NCBI GenBank assembly: GCA_004298045.1
Contig: SCRM01000008.1
Span: 62,001 to 126,000 of the forward strand
Direction: 5' to 3'
Origin: Rhodanobacter sp.
Lineage (GTDB): Bacteria; Pseudomonadota; Gammaproteobacteria; Xanthomonadales; Rhodanobacteraceae
Length of the DNA: 64,000 nucleotides
The translations under genes and the position numbers were made by a program. Below the pieces are notes generated by a model. It was not told the DNA's origin and did not search any database. It saw nothing but the letters and a program-made list of their open reading frames with translations. Numbering within the stretch: position 1 is the stretch's first letter; each line of letters opens with the position of its first letter. Below are positions 43,144-53,174 of the stretch, in pieces.

Positions 43144-43363
43144 GGAACACCCGTACCGCTGCCGCATCGAACGGCCAATCCAGCTCGCGGCCGCTATCGT
43201 TGTCGCGCAGCACCGGCACGCGGGTGCCATAGCGCGCTTCGAGCTCTGGCGCGTCGTCGATCCACTGGCTTTCAAACTCGGGGGTGCGTGCTTCCGCCAT
43301 GACGGCGAGCGCCAGGTCGCACAAGTGGCAGTAATCGCGCTGATAGAGGACAAGACCGGACAT
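43130..43363 (-). CDS. Glutaredoxin family protein
   Basis: A 77-residue thioredoxin-fold protein. MSGLVLYQRDYCHLCDLAL carries the CxxC site (CHLC) at the first helix; the cis-proline region is YGTRVPVLRDN. It resembles the short glutaredoxin-like DUF836 group, whose partners are unknown. The start ATG 43363 lies 72 nt from the divergent sdaA start. Confidence 0.87.
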   Translation of the reverse strand: MSGLVLYQRDYCHLCDLALAVMAEARTPEFESQWIDDAPELEARYGTRVPVLRDNDSGRELDWPFDAAAVRVFLSAG

Positions 43364-43400
43364 GTGCTGCGGCGCACCGAGGCAAAAGAGGGGCGCCCCG

Positions 43401-43406
43401 TAGAAT
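43401..43406 (+). promoter_or_regulatory. Possible -10 box (TAGAAT) for sdaA
   Basis: TAGAAT sits 29 nt before the sdaA ATG in the short divergent gap with the glutaredoxin-like gene. No clear -35 element. Confidence 0.35.
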
Positions 43407-43435
43407 AGCGGCCCTCTCTCCACGCAGCCCACGCC

Positions 43436-44818
<1,383 letters not shown>

Positions 44819-44822
44819 CCGG

Positions 44823-44854
44823 CCGGGATGCGGAATTGGGGATTCGGAATACGG
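44823..44854. repeat. GGGATTCGG-type intergenic repeat after sdaA
   Basis: CCGGGATGCGGAATTGGGG followed by ATTCGGAATACGG: degenerate copies of the same short repeat found near 24221 and 35517. Confidence 0.5.
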
Positions 44855-44961
44855 AAAAGCGCAGCTCGGCGAGCATGATCGGCTTGGGCTGGCGGCGGGT
44901 GCGAGCGGAGCACCGGAAACCTCGGCCATGGCCACCCGTGACCTGTGGGGCGTGACAGCCA

Positions 44962-44981
44962 ATGGTCGCGTTTGCGACCAT
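44962..44981 (+). terminator. Hairpin with trailing T-rich stretch upstream of the permease gene
   Basis: ATGGTCGC-GTTT-GCGACCAT is a perfect 8-bp stem with a 4-nt loop, followed by GACGTTCTTTTT. It could end sdaA transcription or act as an attenuator 33 nt before the permease start. Confidence 0.5.
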
Positions 44982-45013
44982 GACGTTCTTTTTGCGTAGT
45001 GCAGGAGTCTTCG

Positions 45014-46678
45014 ATGCCCGCAACCAATGCGATCCGGCGCGACGTCAAGCCGTTCGACCTGATGCTGACCGGCCTGGGATCGATCATCGGCTCGGGCTGG
45101 CTGTTCGGCGCGTGGCGCGCCGCGCAGATCGCCGGGCCGGGGGCGGTGTGGGCGTGGGTGATCGGCGCGGCGATCATTCTCGCCATTGCGCTCTCGTACT
45201 CCGAGCTGGGCGCGATGTTCCCGGAATCCGGCGGCATGGTGCGCTACGGGCACTACTCGCACGGCTCGTTGGTGGGATTCATCGCCGCGTGGGCGAACTG
45301 GATCGCGATCGTGTCGGTGATCTCGGTCGAGGCCGAGGCTTCGGCGCAGTACATGTCCTCGTGGAAATGGCAGTGGGCGAAGGATCTCTACCATCAGGCG
45401 CCGGGCGGGCACGGCGAGCTCAGCGCGATCGGCCTCGGCATCGCCGCGGCGCTGGTCGTCGTCTATTTCCTGATGAACTACTGGAGCGTGAAGCTGTACG
45501 CGCGTTCCAACACCGCGATCACGCTGTTCAAGCTCATCATCCCGACCGCCACCGCACTGCTGCTGATGGCGAGCGGTTTCCACCCGGAAAACTTCAGCGT
45601 CGGCATCCACGGCGAGCCGCACGCGACCGACTTCGCCTCGGTGCTGACGGCGGTGGCGATTGCCGGCATCGTGTTCAGCTTCAACGGTTTCCAGAGCCCG
45701 GTGAACCTCGCCGGCGAAGCGAAGAACCCCGGCAAGAGCATCCCGTTCGCGATCGTCACCTCGATCCTGCTGGCCACCGGCATCTACGTGTTGCTGCAGA
45801 TCGCCTTCATCGGCGCGGTGCCGCGCGAGATGCTGGCGAACATTGGCTGGCATGGCATCGACTTCTCTTCGCCGTTTGCCGACCTGGCGATCATCCTGGG
45901 CCTGCACTGGCTGGCGACGCTGCTGTTCATCGACGCCGTCATCAGCCCCAGCGGCACCGGCATGACCTACACCGCCACCACCGCACGCATGCTCTACGGC
46001 ATGGAGCGCAACGGCACCTTGCCGAAGATCCTCGGCACCGTGCATCCGAAATGGGGTGTGCCGCGCGCGGCAATGTGGGTGAACCTTGCGGTGTCGTTCC
46101 TGTTCCTGTTCTTTTTCCGCGGCTGGGGCACGCTGGCCGCGGTGATCTCGGTGGCGACGATCATTTCCTACCTCACCGGCCCGGTCAGCGCGATGACGCT
46201 GCGACGCACCGCGCCTGGCCTCAAGCGCCCGTTGCGCCTGCGCGGTCTGCCGGTACTGGCGGCAATCGGCTTCGTGATGTCGACCGAACTGCTGTACTGG
46301 GCCAAATGGCCGTTGACCGGCGAAATCATCCTGCTGATGGTGGTCGCGCTGCCGGTGTACCTGTACTACCAGGCGAAGGATCACTGGCGCGATTTTCGCC
46401 GCCAGCTCAACGGCGCATGGTGGATGATCGCCTACCTGCCCACGATTGCGCTGCTGTCCTGGGCCGGCAGCACCACGTTCGGTGGCAAGGGCTACCTTTC
46501 CTACGGCTGGGATCTCGTCGTGGTCGCCATCGTCGGTTTCGGCTTCTACCTGTGGGGCGTGAAATGCGGTTGGCGCACGCCGTCGGTGGAAGCCGCGGAA
46601 CTGGCTGCAATGGCCGACCCCGATGCGCCGCTGGTGCCGCCGGACGAGGCATCGGCCGAACGCCTGACTGGGCGCTGA
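45014..46678 (+). CDS. APC family amino-acid permease
   Basis: A 554-residue inner-membrane transporter with about 12-13 predicted helices. The first helix begins KPFDLMLTGLGSIIGSGWLFG, the glycine-rich unwound segment typical of APC carriers; GFNGFQSP-like VFSFNGFQSPVNLAGEAKNP and SPSGTGMTYTATTARMLYGM are other family marks. Its group includes aspartate/glutamate proton symporters, but the substrate is not certain. Start ATG 45014 follows AGGAG at six bases; a GTG at 44999 is not needed. It is downstream of sdaA in the same direction. Confidence 0.9.
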   Translation: MPATNAIRRDVKPFDLMLTGLGSIIGSGWLFGAWRAAQIAGPGAVWAWVIGAAIILAIALSYSELGAMFPESGGMVRYGHYSHGSLVGFIAAWANWIAIVSVISVEAEASAQYMSSWKWQWAKDLYHQAPGGHGELSAIGLGIAAALVVVYFLMNYWSVKLYARSNTAITLFKLIIPTATALLLMASGFHPENFSVGIHGEPHATDFASVLTAVAIAGIVFSFNGFQSPVNLAGEAKNPGKSIPFAIVTSILLATGIYVLLQIAFIGAVPREMLANIGWHGIDFSSPFADLAIILGLHWLATLLFIDAVISPSGTGMTYTATTARMLYGMERNGTLPKILGTVHPKWGVPRAAMWVNLAVSFLFLFFFRGWGTLAAVISVATIISYLTGPVSAMTLRRTAPGLKRPLRLRGLPVLAAIGFVMSTELLYWAKWPLTGEIILLMVVALPVYLYYQAKDHWRDFRRQLNGAWWMIAYLPTIALLSWAGSTTFGGKGYLSYGWDLVVVAIVGFGFYLWGVKCGWRTPSVEAAELAAMADPDAPLVPPDEASAERLTGR

Positions 46679-46705
46679 TGGCCCGTCGGCGCGCGGCCTG
46701 GATGC

Positions 46706-47293
46706 TTACGGATAAAGCAGGCGGCTGGTCCAGGTTTGCCCGTGCCGATTCCAGCGCACGCGCTCGTGCAGGCGGAACTCGGCGCCGTACCAGAACTCGA
46801 CCGTGTCCGGCTCGATCAGAAACCCGCCCCAGTGTGGTGGACGCGGCACCTCGTGGCCGTCGAACTCGTGTTCGTAGCGCGCGATGCGTTCCTCAAATGC
46901 GTGCCGATCCGGCAGGGTCTGCGATTGCAGCGAAGCCCACGCACCGATCTGGCTACCGTGCGGGCGGGTCGCAAAGTAGGCGTCGGACTCTTCCGGCTGC
47001 AGTTTGCGCGCAGTGCCTTCCACCCGCACTTGCACGCCGTGCCGCACGCGTTTCCAGTGAAAACACAGCGCCGCCTGCGGATGGGCCACAAGCTGGGAGC
47101 CCTTGTCGCTGTCGTAATTGGTGTGAAAGCGAAAACCGCGCTCGTCCACACCCTTGAGCAGGACGATGCGCGAGGCCACCCGGCCGTCGGCGTCGATGGT
47201 GGCCAGGTTCATCGCGGTGGGCTCAGTGTCGCCAGAGGCCTTGGCCTCCTCGAGCAGCTGGCGAAAGGTCTGCAAAATATCGGGATTGAGCAT
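46706..47293 (-). CDS. pdxH: Pyridoxine/pyridoxamine 5'-phosphate oxidase
   Basis: An FMN enzyme making pyridoxal 5'-phosphate. The 195-residue protein has ATIDADGRVASRIVLLKGVD (about 30-49), the FMN-binding NYDSDKGSQL, FHWKRVRHGVQVRVEG, and the closing WNRHGQTWTSRLLYP, the standard PdxH C-terminus. ATG 47293 gives a slightly short N-terminus (MLNPDILQTFRQLL), normal for Xanthomonadales. It is divergent from the glycerate kinase gene. Confidence 0.95.
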   Translation of the reverse strand: MLNPDILQTFRQLLEEAKASGDTEPTAMNLATIDADGRVASRIVLLKGVDERGFRFHTNYDSDKGSQLVAHPQAALCFHWKRVRHGVQVRVEGTARKLQPEESDAYFATRPHGSQIGAWASLQSQTLPDRHAFEERIARYEHEFDGHEVPRPPHWGGFLIEPDTVEFWYGAEFRLHERVRWNRHGQTWTSRLLYP

Positions 47294-47428
47294 GGGGCTG
47301 AAACTTTTCCTTGAATCGTGGCGCGCTCGCGGCATCATGACGCGAATGAATCCGGCAAATCTTAACGTAACCCGCCACCCGGCCTGCGTCCGCAGCCGAC
47401 TGCATCCGCCCGAAGCGGATCGCCGCCG

Positions 47429-48268
47429 ATGAGTACGCCCAAGCCGCGCATCGCCGCGCCCAACGCTTCGCTGGCGGGGCATCTGCTGGATCAGTACGCC
47501 GGGCGCATCGCACGCTCGAAACGGCCCTACATCCTTGGCCTGTCCGGCCTGCAGGGCAGTGGCAAAAGCACGCTGGCGCGCGAAATGCGCACCCAGGCCG
47601 AAGCACGCGGCTGGGCTACCGAGGTACTGTCGCTGGACGACTTCTACTATTCGCGCTCCGAGCGCGAAATGATGGCGCAGGAAATCCACCCGCTGCTGCG
47701 CACGCGCGGCGTGCCGGGTACCCACGAAATCGAACTGCTGCTGTCGGTGCTGGCCGCACTGCCGCAGGCCTCGGAACGCCTGCCGGTATCCTGGCCGCGG
47801 TTCGACAAGGGACGCGACACGCGCCTGCCCCCCTCGCGTTGGCCACGCGTGGCGCGGCCACCACAACTGGTCATCGTCGAAGGCTGGGCGCTCGGCGTTC
47901 GCCCGCAGCTGCAGTCCGCACTGGAAACGCCGGTGAACGAGCTGGAGCGCCGCGAAGACATCGATGGCCGCTGGCGACATTGGGTCAACAAGCAGCTGCG
48001 CGGCTATCAGCCGCTGTGGCGCAAGTTCGACGCGTTGATCGTGCTGCAGGCGCCAAGCTGGAATGTGGTGCGCCGCTGGCGCGGCGAAACCGAGCAGGCA
48101 CTGATCGCGCGGCACGCGCCGCTGGCCATGGATGCGCCGACACTCGCGCGTTTCCTGCAACACTTCGAGCGCTTGAGCCGGCACGCGCTGGCCACCTTGC
48201 CCGCGCTCGCCGACAGCGTCGTCGAGTACGACGACGACCGCCACATGATCGGGCTCACCCACGCCTGA
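47429..48268 (+). CDS. P-loop kinase, probably D-glycerate 3-kinase
   Basis: A 279-residue P-loop kinase with Walker A GLSGLQGSGKST at about 37-48, LSLDDFYYSRSERE (acidic base region) and GTHEIELLLS. This pattern, together with WPRFDKGRD and IVEGWALGVRP, fits the plant-type GLYK/YggC D-glycerate 3-kinase group that makes 3-phosphoglycerate; a related uridine-kinase-like activity is less likely. It is transcribed alone, with pdxH diverging and ybjQ converging 15 nt away. Confidence 0.85.
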   Translation: MSTPKPRIAAPNASLAGHLLDQYAGRIARSKRPYILGLSGLQGSGKSTLAREMRTQAEARGWATEVLSLDDFYYSRSEREMMAQEIHPLLRTRGVPGTHEIELLLSVLAALPQASERLPVSWPRFDKGRDTRLPPSRWPRVARPPQLVIVEGWALGVRPQLQSALETPVNELERREDIDGRWRHWVNKQLRGYQPLWRKFDALIVLQAPSWNVVRRWRGETEQALIARHAPLAMDAPTLARFLQHFERLSRHALATLPALADSVVEYDDDRHMIGLTHA

Positions 48269-48283
48269 GAGCTTGCCGGAGCT

Positions 48284-48634
48284 TCAGCCAGCGACCGGCT
48301 CGACCTGCACGGCGGTGCCGTAGGCCAGCACTTCGGTGACGCCTTCAGCCACATCGTTGGCGTCATAGCGCATCGTCAGCACCGCGTTCGCACCCATCTC
48401 GGCGGCATGTTGCAGCATCAGCTCGAAGGCCTCTTCGCGCGCCTTCTCGCACAACTCGGTGTAGATCGTGATGTTGCCGCCCACCAGGGTTTGCAGGGCA
48501 GCGCCGAGGTTGCCGACGACGCTGCGCGAGCGCACGGTGATGCCGCGCACGATGCCGAGCGTGCGCGTGACGCGGTGGCCGTGCAGCTCGTTGCCGGTGG
48601 TGACCATGCCGTGGGAAATCGGAAGATTGGCCAT
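48284..48634 (-). CDS. ybjQ: YbjQ/UPF0145 family protein
   Basis: A 116-residue member of the YbjQ (DUF74, sometimes called heavy-metal-binding) family, which forms pentameric beta rings of unknown role. Conserved elements are [35 protein letters not shown], and the closing [17 protein letters not shown] 48634 is the family start; an upstream in-frame extension overlaps the epimerase gene. Confidence 0.92.
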   Translation of the reverse strand: MANLPISHGMVTTGNELHGHRVTRTLGIVRGITVRSRSVVGNLGAALQTLVGGNITIYTELCEKAREEAFELMLQHAAEMGANAVLTMRYDANDVAEGVTEVLAYGTAVQVEPVAG

Positions 48635-48657
48635 GCGCTTGCTCCGCTGATGGGCGC

Positions 48658-49491
48658 TCAAGTATCCAGCAACGCGGCGTAGCCGTCGCGCGCATCCGGC
48701 CATTGCGGCGCCCAGCCACTCGCGCGCAAACGCGCGTTGGACAGGCGTTTGCTGCCGATGCCGGCCGGCGGCGGGCCTTCGCGCGGTGCTGGCGCATCCA
48801 CCAGTTGCGCGAGAAAGTCGTACAGCTCGTCGAGCGGCAGCGGGGTGTCGTCGACTCCGACATACAGCGGCTGCGGTTTGGGCAAGCCGAGCAGGTGCAC
48901 GATCGCCGCAGCGGCATCATCGACGTGGATGCGGTTGGCCCAATGCGGCGCCTCGCGCGGCACCCGCACCGCGCCGGCACGCAGGCGTTCGATCAATTGC
49001 AGGCGTCCCGGCCCGTACAGGCCCGCAAGGCGCAACACCACCCCGGGCACCGCGCGCGCCGCCAGCATCTGTTCGGCTTCGCGCAGGATCGCGCCGTTGA
49101 AACCCAGCGGTGCCGGCGGCGTGTCCTCATCGACCCAGTCGTCGTCATGCTCGCCGTACACCGCGCTGGACGAGACCATCAGCACCCGCTTGAGCACCTT
49201 GGCGTCGAGTGCATCGAGCAGGTGGCGAAAGCCATCCACGAACAACGCGCGATACGCCGCGCGGTCGCGCATATCCGGCGCCGGTAGGTACACCAGGCGC
49301 GTAATGCCGCCCGGCAAACTCGACCAGGTGTGCGGTGCGGTCAGGTCGGCACCCACCCAACGCAAGCCTTGCGGCGCCTTCGCCGGCGGCTGGCGCCGCA
49401 ACGCCCACACGGCGGCGCCCTGCGCGAGCAACAACGTGGCCACGCGCAGGCCGAGGTCGCCACAACCGGCAAGCAAGATTCGTTCAGCCAT
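48658..49491 (-). CDS. NAD-dependent epimerase/dehydratase-like SDR protein
   Basis: A 277-residue extended short-chain dehydrogenase. The dinucleotide loop is [16 protein letters not shown] (about 5-20, GxGxxG), and the active-site region is [16 protein letters not shown], where the SDR serine and tyrosine are at reasonable spacing. It most resembles the YeeZ-like sugar epimerase relatives; the substrate is unknown. Only 28 nt separate its ATG from the divergent aroK ATG. Confidence 0.85.
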   Translation of the reverse strand: MAERILLAGCGDLGLRVATLLLAQGAAVWALRRQPPAKAPQGLRWVGADLTAPHTWSSLPGGITRLVYLPAPDMRDRAAYRALFVDGFRHLLDALDAKVLKRVLMVSSSAVYGEHDDDWVDEDTPPAPLGFNGAILREAEQMLAARAVPGVVLRLAGLYGPGRLQLIERLRAGAVRVPREAPHWANRIHVDDAAAAIVHLLGLPKPQPLYVGVDDTPLPLDELYDFLAQLVDAPAPREGPPPAGIGSKRLSNARLRASGWAPQWPDARDGYAALLDT

Positions 49492-49506
49492 CCAATCACC
49501 TGCTGC

Positions 49507-49512
49507 TAAAGT
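49507..49512 (+). promoter_or_regulatory. -10-like box TAAAGT immediately upstream of aroK
   Basis: TAAAGT ends seven bases before ATG 49520 in a 28-nt divergent gap. A start seven bases downstream would make aroK mRNA leaderless, and no Shine-Dalgarno is present. Confidence 0.42.
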
Positions 49513-49519
49513 CCGCGCC

Positions 49520-50068
49520 ATGAATCCGTCGCGCAACCTGTTCCTGATTGGTCCGACCGGCGCCGGCAAGACCTCGCTCGGCCGCCGTCTCGCTGCGCAT
49601 TATGGCCTGTCTTTCATCGACCTCGATCGTGCGATCGAGGAGCATACCGGCGCCGATGTGGCCACCGTGTTCGAGATCGAAGGCGAAGCCGGTTTCCGGC
49701 AGCGCGAATCGGCACTGCTGACCGAATACGCCGCCGGCAACGAGGTGCTGCTGGCAACCGGCGCCGGGGCCGTGCTCGCCCCGGCCAACCGGGCAACACT
49801 GGCCGCACGCGGTTACGTGCTGTGGGTACAAGCCGGCATCGACCAGCAACTCGCGCGCCTTGCCCACGACAACCAACGACCGCTGCTGGCCGGCGCCGAC
49901 CGCCATGCGCGCCTCACTGCAATGGCGGCCGCACGCGACCCGCTGTACCGCGGCATCGCCGACTTGATCCTGCCGGCTGCCCACGGCGTCAGCGCCTCGT
50001 TCACCCACGCCATCGTGCTGCTCGATCGCCATTGGCGGCGCAGCACGCCATTACGAGTGGTCCCATGA
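49520..50068 (+). CDS. aroK: Shikimate kinase
   Basis: Phosphorylates shikimate in the aromatic amino-acid pathway. The 182-residue protein has Walker [16 protein letters not shown] (about 11-25), [10 protein letters not shown] (shikimate Asp), GFRQRE (Arg) and NQRPLLAG in the lid. The shikimate-binding loop reads LATGAGAV, whereas nearly all homologues have a GGG triplet here, so the middle glycine is alanine. The other catalytic residues are intact, so activity is likely. The stop overlaps aroB as ATGA, and the two enzymes are adjacent in most gammaproteobacteria. Confidence 0.94.
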   Translation: MNPSRNLFLIGPTGAGKTSLGRRLAAHYGLSFIDLDRAIEEHTGADVATVFEIEGEAGFRQRESALLTEYAAGNEVLLATGAGAVLAPANRATLAARGYVLWVQAGIDQQLARLAHDNQRPLLAGADRHARLTAMAAARDPLYRGIADLILPAAHGVSASFTHAIVLLDRHWRRSTPLRVVP

Positions 50069-51165
50069 ATTCACCTTCGCCCCTTACCATCGATGTCAGC
50101 CTTGGCGCGCGCAGCTATCCGGTATGGATCGGCCGCGGCCTGCTGGGCGACGCCGAGCGCTGGCGTGCGCGGCTGCGCGGCCGCCACGTGCTGGTGGTGA
50201 GTAACACCACGGTGGCGCCGCTCTATCTCGACCGCGTCACACGTGGACTCGATGGGCTGCGCTGGTCGCAACACCTGATCGGCGACGGCGAAGCGCACAA
50301 GAGCTTCGCCAACGTCGAACACGCGCTCGGCGCGCTGGCCGCACTCGGTGCCACGCGCGATGCCTGCGTGCTCGCGCTGGGCGGCGGCGTGGTGGGCGAC
50401 CTGGCCGGTTTTGCCGCCGCCTGCTGGATGCGCGGCATCGACTTCATCCAGATGCCGACCACGCTCCTGGCGATGGTGGATTCCTCGGTCGGGGGCAAGA
50501 CCGGCGTGAACCTGCCCGCCGGCAAAAATCTCGTCGGCGCGTTCCACCAGCCGCGCGCCGTCGTCGCCGACATCGACACCCTGGCAACGCTGCCGGTGCG
50601 CGAATACCGCGCGGGCCTTGCCGAGGTCGTGAAGGGCGCCGCGATCGGCGACGAGGCATTTTTCGCCTGGCTCGAAACGCACGTCGATGCGTTGAACGCG
50701 CAGGACGCCGCCGCGGTGATCGCGGCGATCGCGCGCAAGGTGCGCTACAAGGCCGGCGTGGTGGCGCGCGACGAGACCGAGCACGGCGAACGCGCGCTGC
50801 TCAACTTCGGCCACACCTTTGGCCACGCGCTGGAAACCGTCGGCCACTACACCACGCTGCTGCACGGCGAAGGCGTGGCGATCGGCATGCTGCTCGAGGC
50901 ACGCCTGTCCGAACGCCTCGGCATGAGCCAGGGCGCCGACACGGAACGCCTGCGCCGCCTGCTGGCCAGGCTTGGCCTGCCGGTGACCGTACCGCCCGGC
51001 ATGCCACCTGATGCCTTGCTGGCCGCCATGCGGCTGGACAAGAAAAACCTCGCCGGCCAGCTGCGCCTGGTGTTGTGGCACGGCATCGGCGGCTGTGAAA
51101 TCGTCAACGGCATCGCCGAAACCGACGTGCTCGCCGTGCTGCACGAGGCGATCACCGCGGCATGA
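50065..51165 (+). CDS. aroB: 3-dehydroquinate synthase
   Basis: An NAD- and metal-dependent enzyme converting DAHP to 3-dehydroquinate. The 366-residue protein shows [49 protein letters not shown] and the metal histidines in [12 protein letters not shown] and [10 protein letters not shown]. The ATG overlaps the aroK stop by 4 nt, so expression is coupled. Confidence 0.97.
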   Translation: MNSPSPLTIDVSLGARSYPVWIGRGLLGDAERWRARLRGRHVLVVSNTTVAPLYLDRVTRGLDGLRWSQHLIGDGEAHKSFANVEHALGALAALGATRDACVLALGGGVVGDLAGFAAACWMRGIDFIQMPTTLLAMVDSSVGGKTGVNLPAGKNLVGAFHQPRAVVADIDTLATLPVREYRAGLAEVVKGAAIGDEAFFAWLETHVDALNAQDAAAVIAAIARKVRYKAGVVARDETEHGERALLNFGHTFGHALETVGHYTTLLHGEGVAIGMLLEARLSERLGMSQGADTERLRRLLARLGLPVTVPPGMPPDALLAAMRLDKKNLAGQLRLVLWHGIGGCEIVNGIAETDVLAVLHEAITAA

Positions 51166-51217
51166 GCTGCGACGTCGGGCCCGCTGCAAACCGGGCCCGC
51201 CCGCACCAACGCACCTG

Positions 51218-51223
51218 TAAACT
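51218..51223 (+). promoter_or_regulatory. Possible -10 box (TAAACT) for the WGR-hemE unit
   Basis: TAAACT lies 46 nt before the first gene of this unit. Upstream, CGGGCCC and GGGCCCG (51176-51199) can form a hairpin after aroB, without a T-run. Confidence 0.3.
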
Positions 51224-51269
51224 ATCCGGGTCGGCGCATTGCCGGCACTGGTCCTACGCCTGACGAGCC

Positions 51270-51530
51270 ATGCGCCTTTATCTGCAAAATCTGCCCGGCA
51301 ACGCCGAGCCGCCACGCTACGTCCAGATCAGCCTCGAGCAGGATCTGCTCGGCGGCTGGACGCTGTATCGCGAAACCGGCCACGAAGGCGGCAAGGCCAC
51401 GTTGCGGCGCGAGCAGTTTCTGGAGCGCGACGCTGCGCTGGCGGCTTTCGAGAAAACCCGCGACGCGCAACTCAAGCGCGGCTTTCGGGTGATGTTTGCG
51501 CAGGGCATGGACGGCCCCTACGGACGCTGA
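51270..51530 (+). CDS. Small WGR-domain protein
   Basis: An 86-residue protein that is essentially a single WGR-like domain: [10 protein letters not shown], then [18 protein letters not shown] in place of the usual W-x-L-x-x-x-WGRIG, followed by [21 protein letters not shown] domains bind nucleic acids in PARP and SWIM-type proteins; in this short form the role is unknown. Two bases separate its stop from the hemE ATG, so the genes are certainly co-transcribed. Confidence 0.8.
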   Translation: MRLYLQNLPGNAEPPRYVQISLEQDLLGGWTLYRETGHEGGKATLRREQFLERDAALAAFEKTRDAQLKRGFRVMFAQGMDGPYGR

Positions 51531-51532
51531 AA

Positions 51533-52603
51533 ATGACCACTCCCCTCCGCAACGACCGCCTGCTGCGCGCACTGCGCCGCGAGCCCACCGACACCACGCC
51601 GATCTGGCTGATGCGCCAAGCCGGGCGCTACCTGCCCGAATACCGCGCCACGCGCGAGCGCGCCGGCAGCTTCCTGGCCCTGGCCCAGCACCCCGAGTTG
51701 GCGTGCGAGGTGACGCTGCAACCCCTCGACCGCTTCGAGCTAGACGCCGCTATCCTGTTTTCGGACATCCTCACCATCCCGGATGCCATGGGCCTTGGGC
51801 TCTCGTTCGCGCACGGCGAAGGCCCGCAGTTTGCGCGCCCGGTACGCAACGCTGCCGATATTGCGCGACTCGCGGTGCCCGACATGGACGGCGAGCTGCG
51901 TTACGTGACGGATGCGGTGCGGCTGATCCGCAACGAGCTGGCCGGTCGCGTGCCGCTGATCGGCTTCGCCGGCAGTCCGTGGACGCTGGCCTGCTACATG
52001 GTCGAGGGAGGCGGCTCGCGCGACTTCGCGCGGCTGAAAACGCTGTGCTGGAACGAGCCCGCGCTGGCGCACCAGTTGCTCGACGTGCTGGCGCGCAGCG
52101 TGGCGACGTATCTCGTGGCGCAAGCCGCCGCCGGGGCGCAGGCGTTGATGATCTTCGACAGCTGGGGCGGCATGCTCGGACCTGCGGCGTTTCGCGAGTT
52201 TTCGCTGCGCCACCTCGCGCAGATCGTGGCCGCGCTCAAGGCCGACACCCGCTCGCGCGAGTTGCCGGTGATCCTGTTTTCCAAGGGCGCAAACGCCAGC
52301 CTGGCAGCCATGGCCGCTACCGGTTGCGCCGCGCTCGGCGTCGACTGGACGATCGACCTTGCCGATGCGCGCAAGGCGGTGAACAGCCAGGTGGCGCTGC
52401 AGGGCAATCTCGACCCCGCGACCCTGCGTGCCACGCCGGAAGTGATCCGCCGCGAGGCACGCGCGGTGATGGACGGCTACGGTGAACCCACCGGCCACGT
52501 GTTCAACCTGGGCCACGGCGTCACGCCGGAAGTCGACCCTGAAAACGTGCGCGTGCTGGTCGACGAGGTGCACGCCTACGGGCGCACGCTGCGCGGCGCT
52601 TGA
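51533..52603 (+). CDS. hemE: Uroporphyrinogen decarboxylase
   Basis: Decarboxylates uroporphyrinogen III to coproporphyrinogen III in haem synthesis. The 356-residue protein has the N-terminal signature [15 protein letters not shown] (about 23-37), [17 protein letters not shown] with the catalytic Asp, [20 protein letters not shown] and the C-terminal [16 protein letters not shown]. The start follows the WGR gene by 2 nt. No other haem gene is in the window. Confidence 0.97.
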   Translation: MTTPLRNDRLLRALRREPTDTTPIWLMRQAGRYLPEYRATRERAGSFLALAQHPELACEVTLQPLDRFELDAAILFSDILTIPDAMGLGLSFAHGEGPQFARPVRNAADIARLAVPDMDGELRYVTDAVRLIRNELAGRVPLIGFAGSPWTLACYMVEGGGSRDFARLKTLCWNEPALAHQLLDVLARSVATYLVAQAAAGAQALMIFDSWGGMLGPAAFREFSLRHLAQIVAALKADTRSRELPVILFSKGANASLAAMAATGCAALGVDWTIDLADARKAVNSQVALQGNLDPATLRATPEVIRREARAVMDGYGEPTGHVFNLGHGVTPEVDPENVRVLVDEVHAYGRTLRGA

Positions 52604-52627
52604 GACGCCGCGCAGCCCTCGCCGCGA

Positions 52628-52870
52628 TCAGCCGCAATCGCAACCGTCGCTGCCGCAACCGCCGCCACCGGCGAGATCCCGCGCAAACGGTTGCGCATCG
52701 CAACCCAGTTCGCGCAGCTTGACCACGATCTGCTCAGCGCTGGCGCTGGCGAACACTTTGAGGTGGTTGCGCGCCGGATCGAGCATGACCTTGGCACCGG
52801 CATCAAGCGAGCGCATGGCGCTGGTGATGGCATCCACGTCGTGGTGTCGGCCGGAAAGTTGGAACTGCAT
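52628..52870 (-). CDS. Small HMA-like protein with Cys-rich tail
   Basis: An 80-residue protein. The first 65 residues follow a beta-alpha-beta-beta-alpha-beta pattern like heavy-metal-associated domains (MQFQLSG, VDAITSAMRSL, AKVMLDPARNHLKVFA, AEQIVVKLRELGC), but the usual CxxC metal loop is missing. The tail GGGGCGSDGCDCG supplies three cysteines that could bind metal instead. AGGA lies eight bases before ATG 52870. A perfect FNR/Anr-type box lies 71 nt upstream, positioned for class II activation, so low oxygen probably induces it. Function unknown. Confidence 0.72.
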   Translation of the reverse strand: MQFQLSGRHHDVDAITSAMRSLDAGAKVMLDPARNHLKVFASASAEQIVVKLRELGCDAQPFARDLAGGGGCGSDGCDCG

Positions 52871-53174
52871 GGGATGAATCCTGCTGCGTCTCTGGCACAC
52901 GCCAGCCCGTCATGATGCCTGCGGGGCCGCACGCGGGCAATTGACGCACGTCAACGCCCCTTGCGGGGGGCCTGCTCATCCGTCGCGCGAAGTCACCCGT
53001 ACACACTCCTACGGGTCGGAATTCAACTCCACCAAGCGCTTCGCGTACAGCCTGTCGGGCGGAAACCCGATCTGTCAATGTGCTGCAAGTCGGTTCAGAT
53101 CGGGGACGCACGCACGCGCCTTGCCGAACCCCGAATGCCCCATCTCGCATGCCGGCTGGCTGGTACCCAGCAGC
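52871..53174. other. Intergenic region upstream of the Cys-tailed gene
   Basis: These 304 nt hold the FNR-type promoter of the preceding minus-strand gene (box at 52941-52954, -10-like CATCAT at 52917-52912). The remainder, 52955-53174, shows only short open frames with arginine-rich translations and no gene I can support. Confidence 0.55.
52941..52954 (-). promoter_or_regulatory. FNR/Anr-type box TTGACGCACGTCAA
   Basis: A perfect TTGAC-N4-GTCAA palindrome. On the minus strand its centre is about 42 bases upstream of the start expected from a CATCAT -10 box at 52917-52912, the class II spacing for CRP/FNR activators. It drives the small Cys-tailed gene. Confidence 0.7.

Noticed and set aside
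52803-53150. Minus-strand open frame covering the FNR-type box region
   Set aside because: Translation has no coding character and would bury a well-formed promoter.
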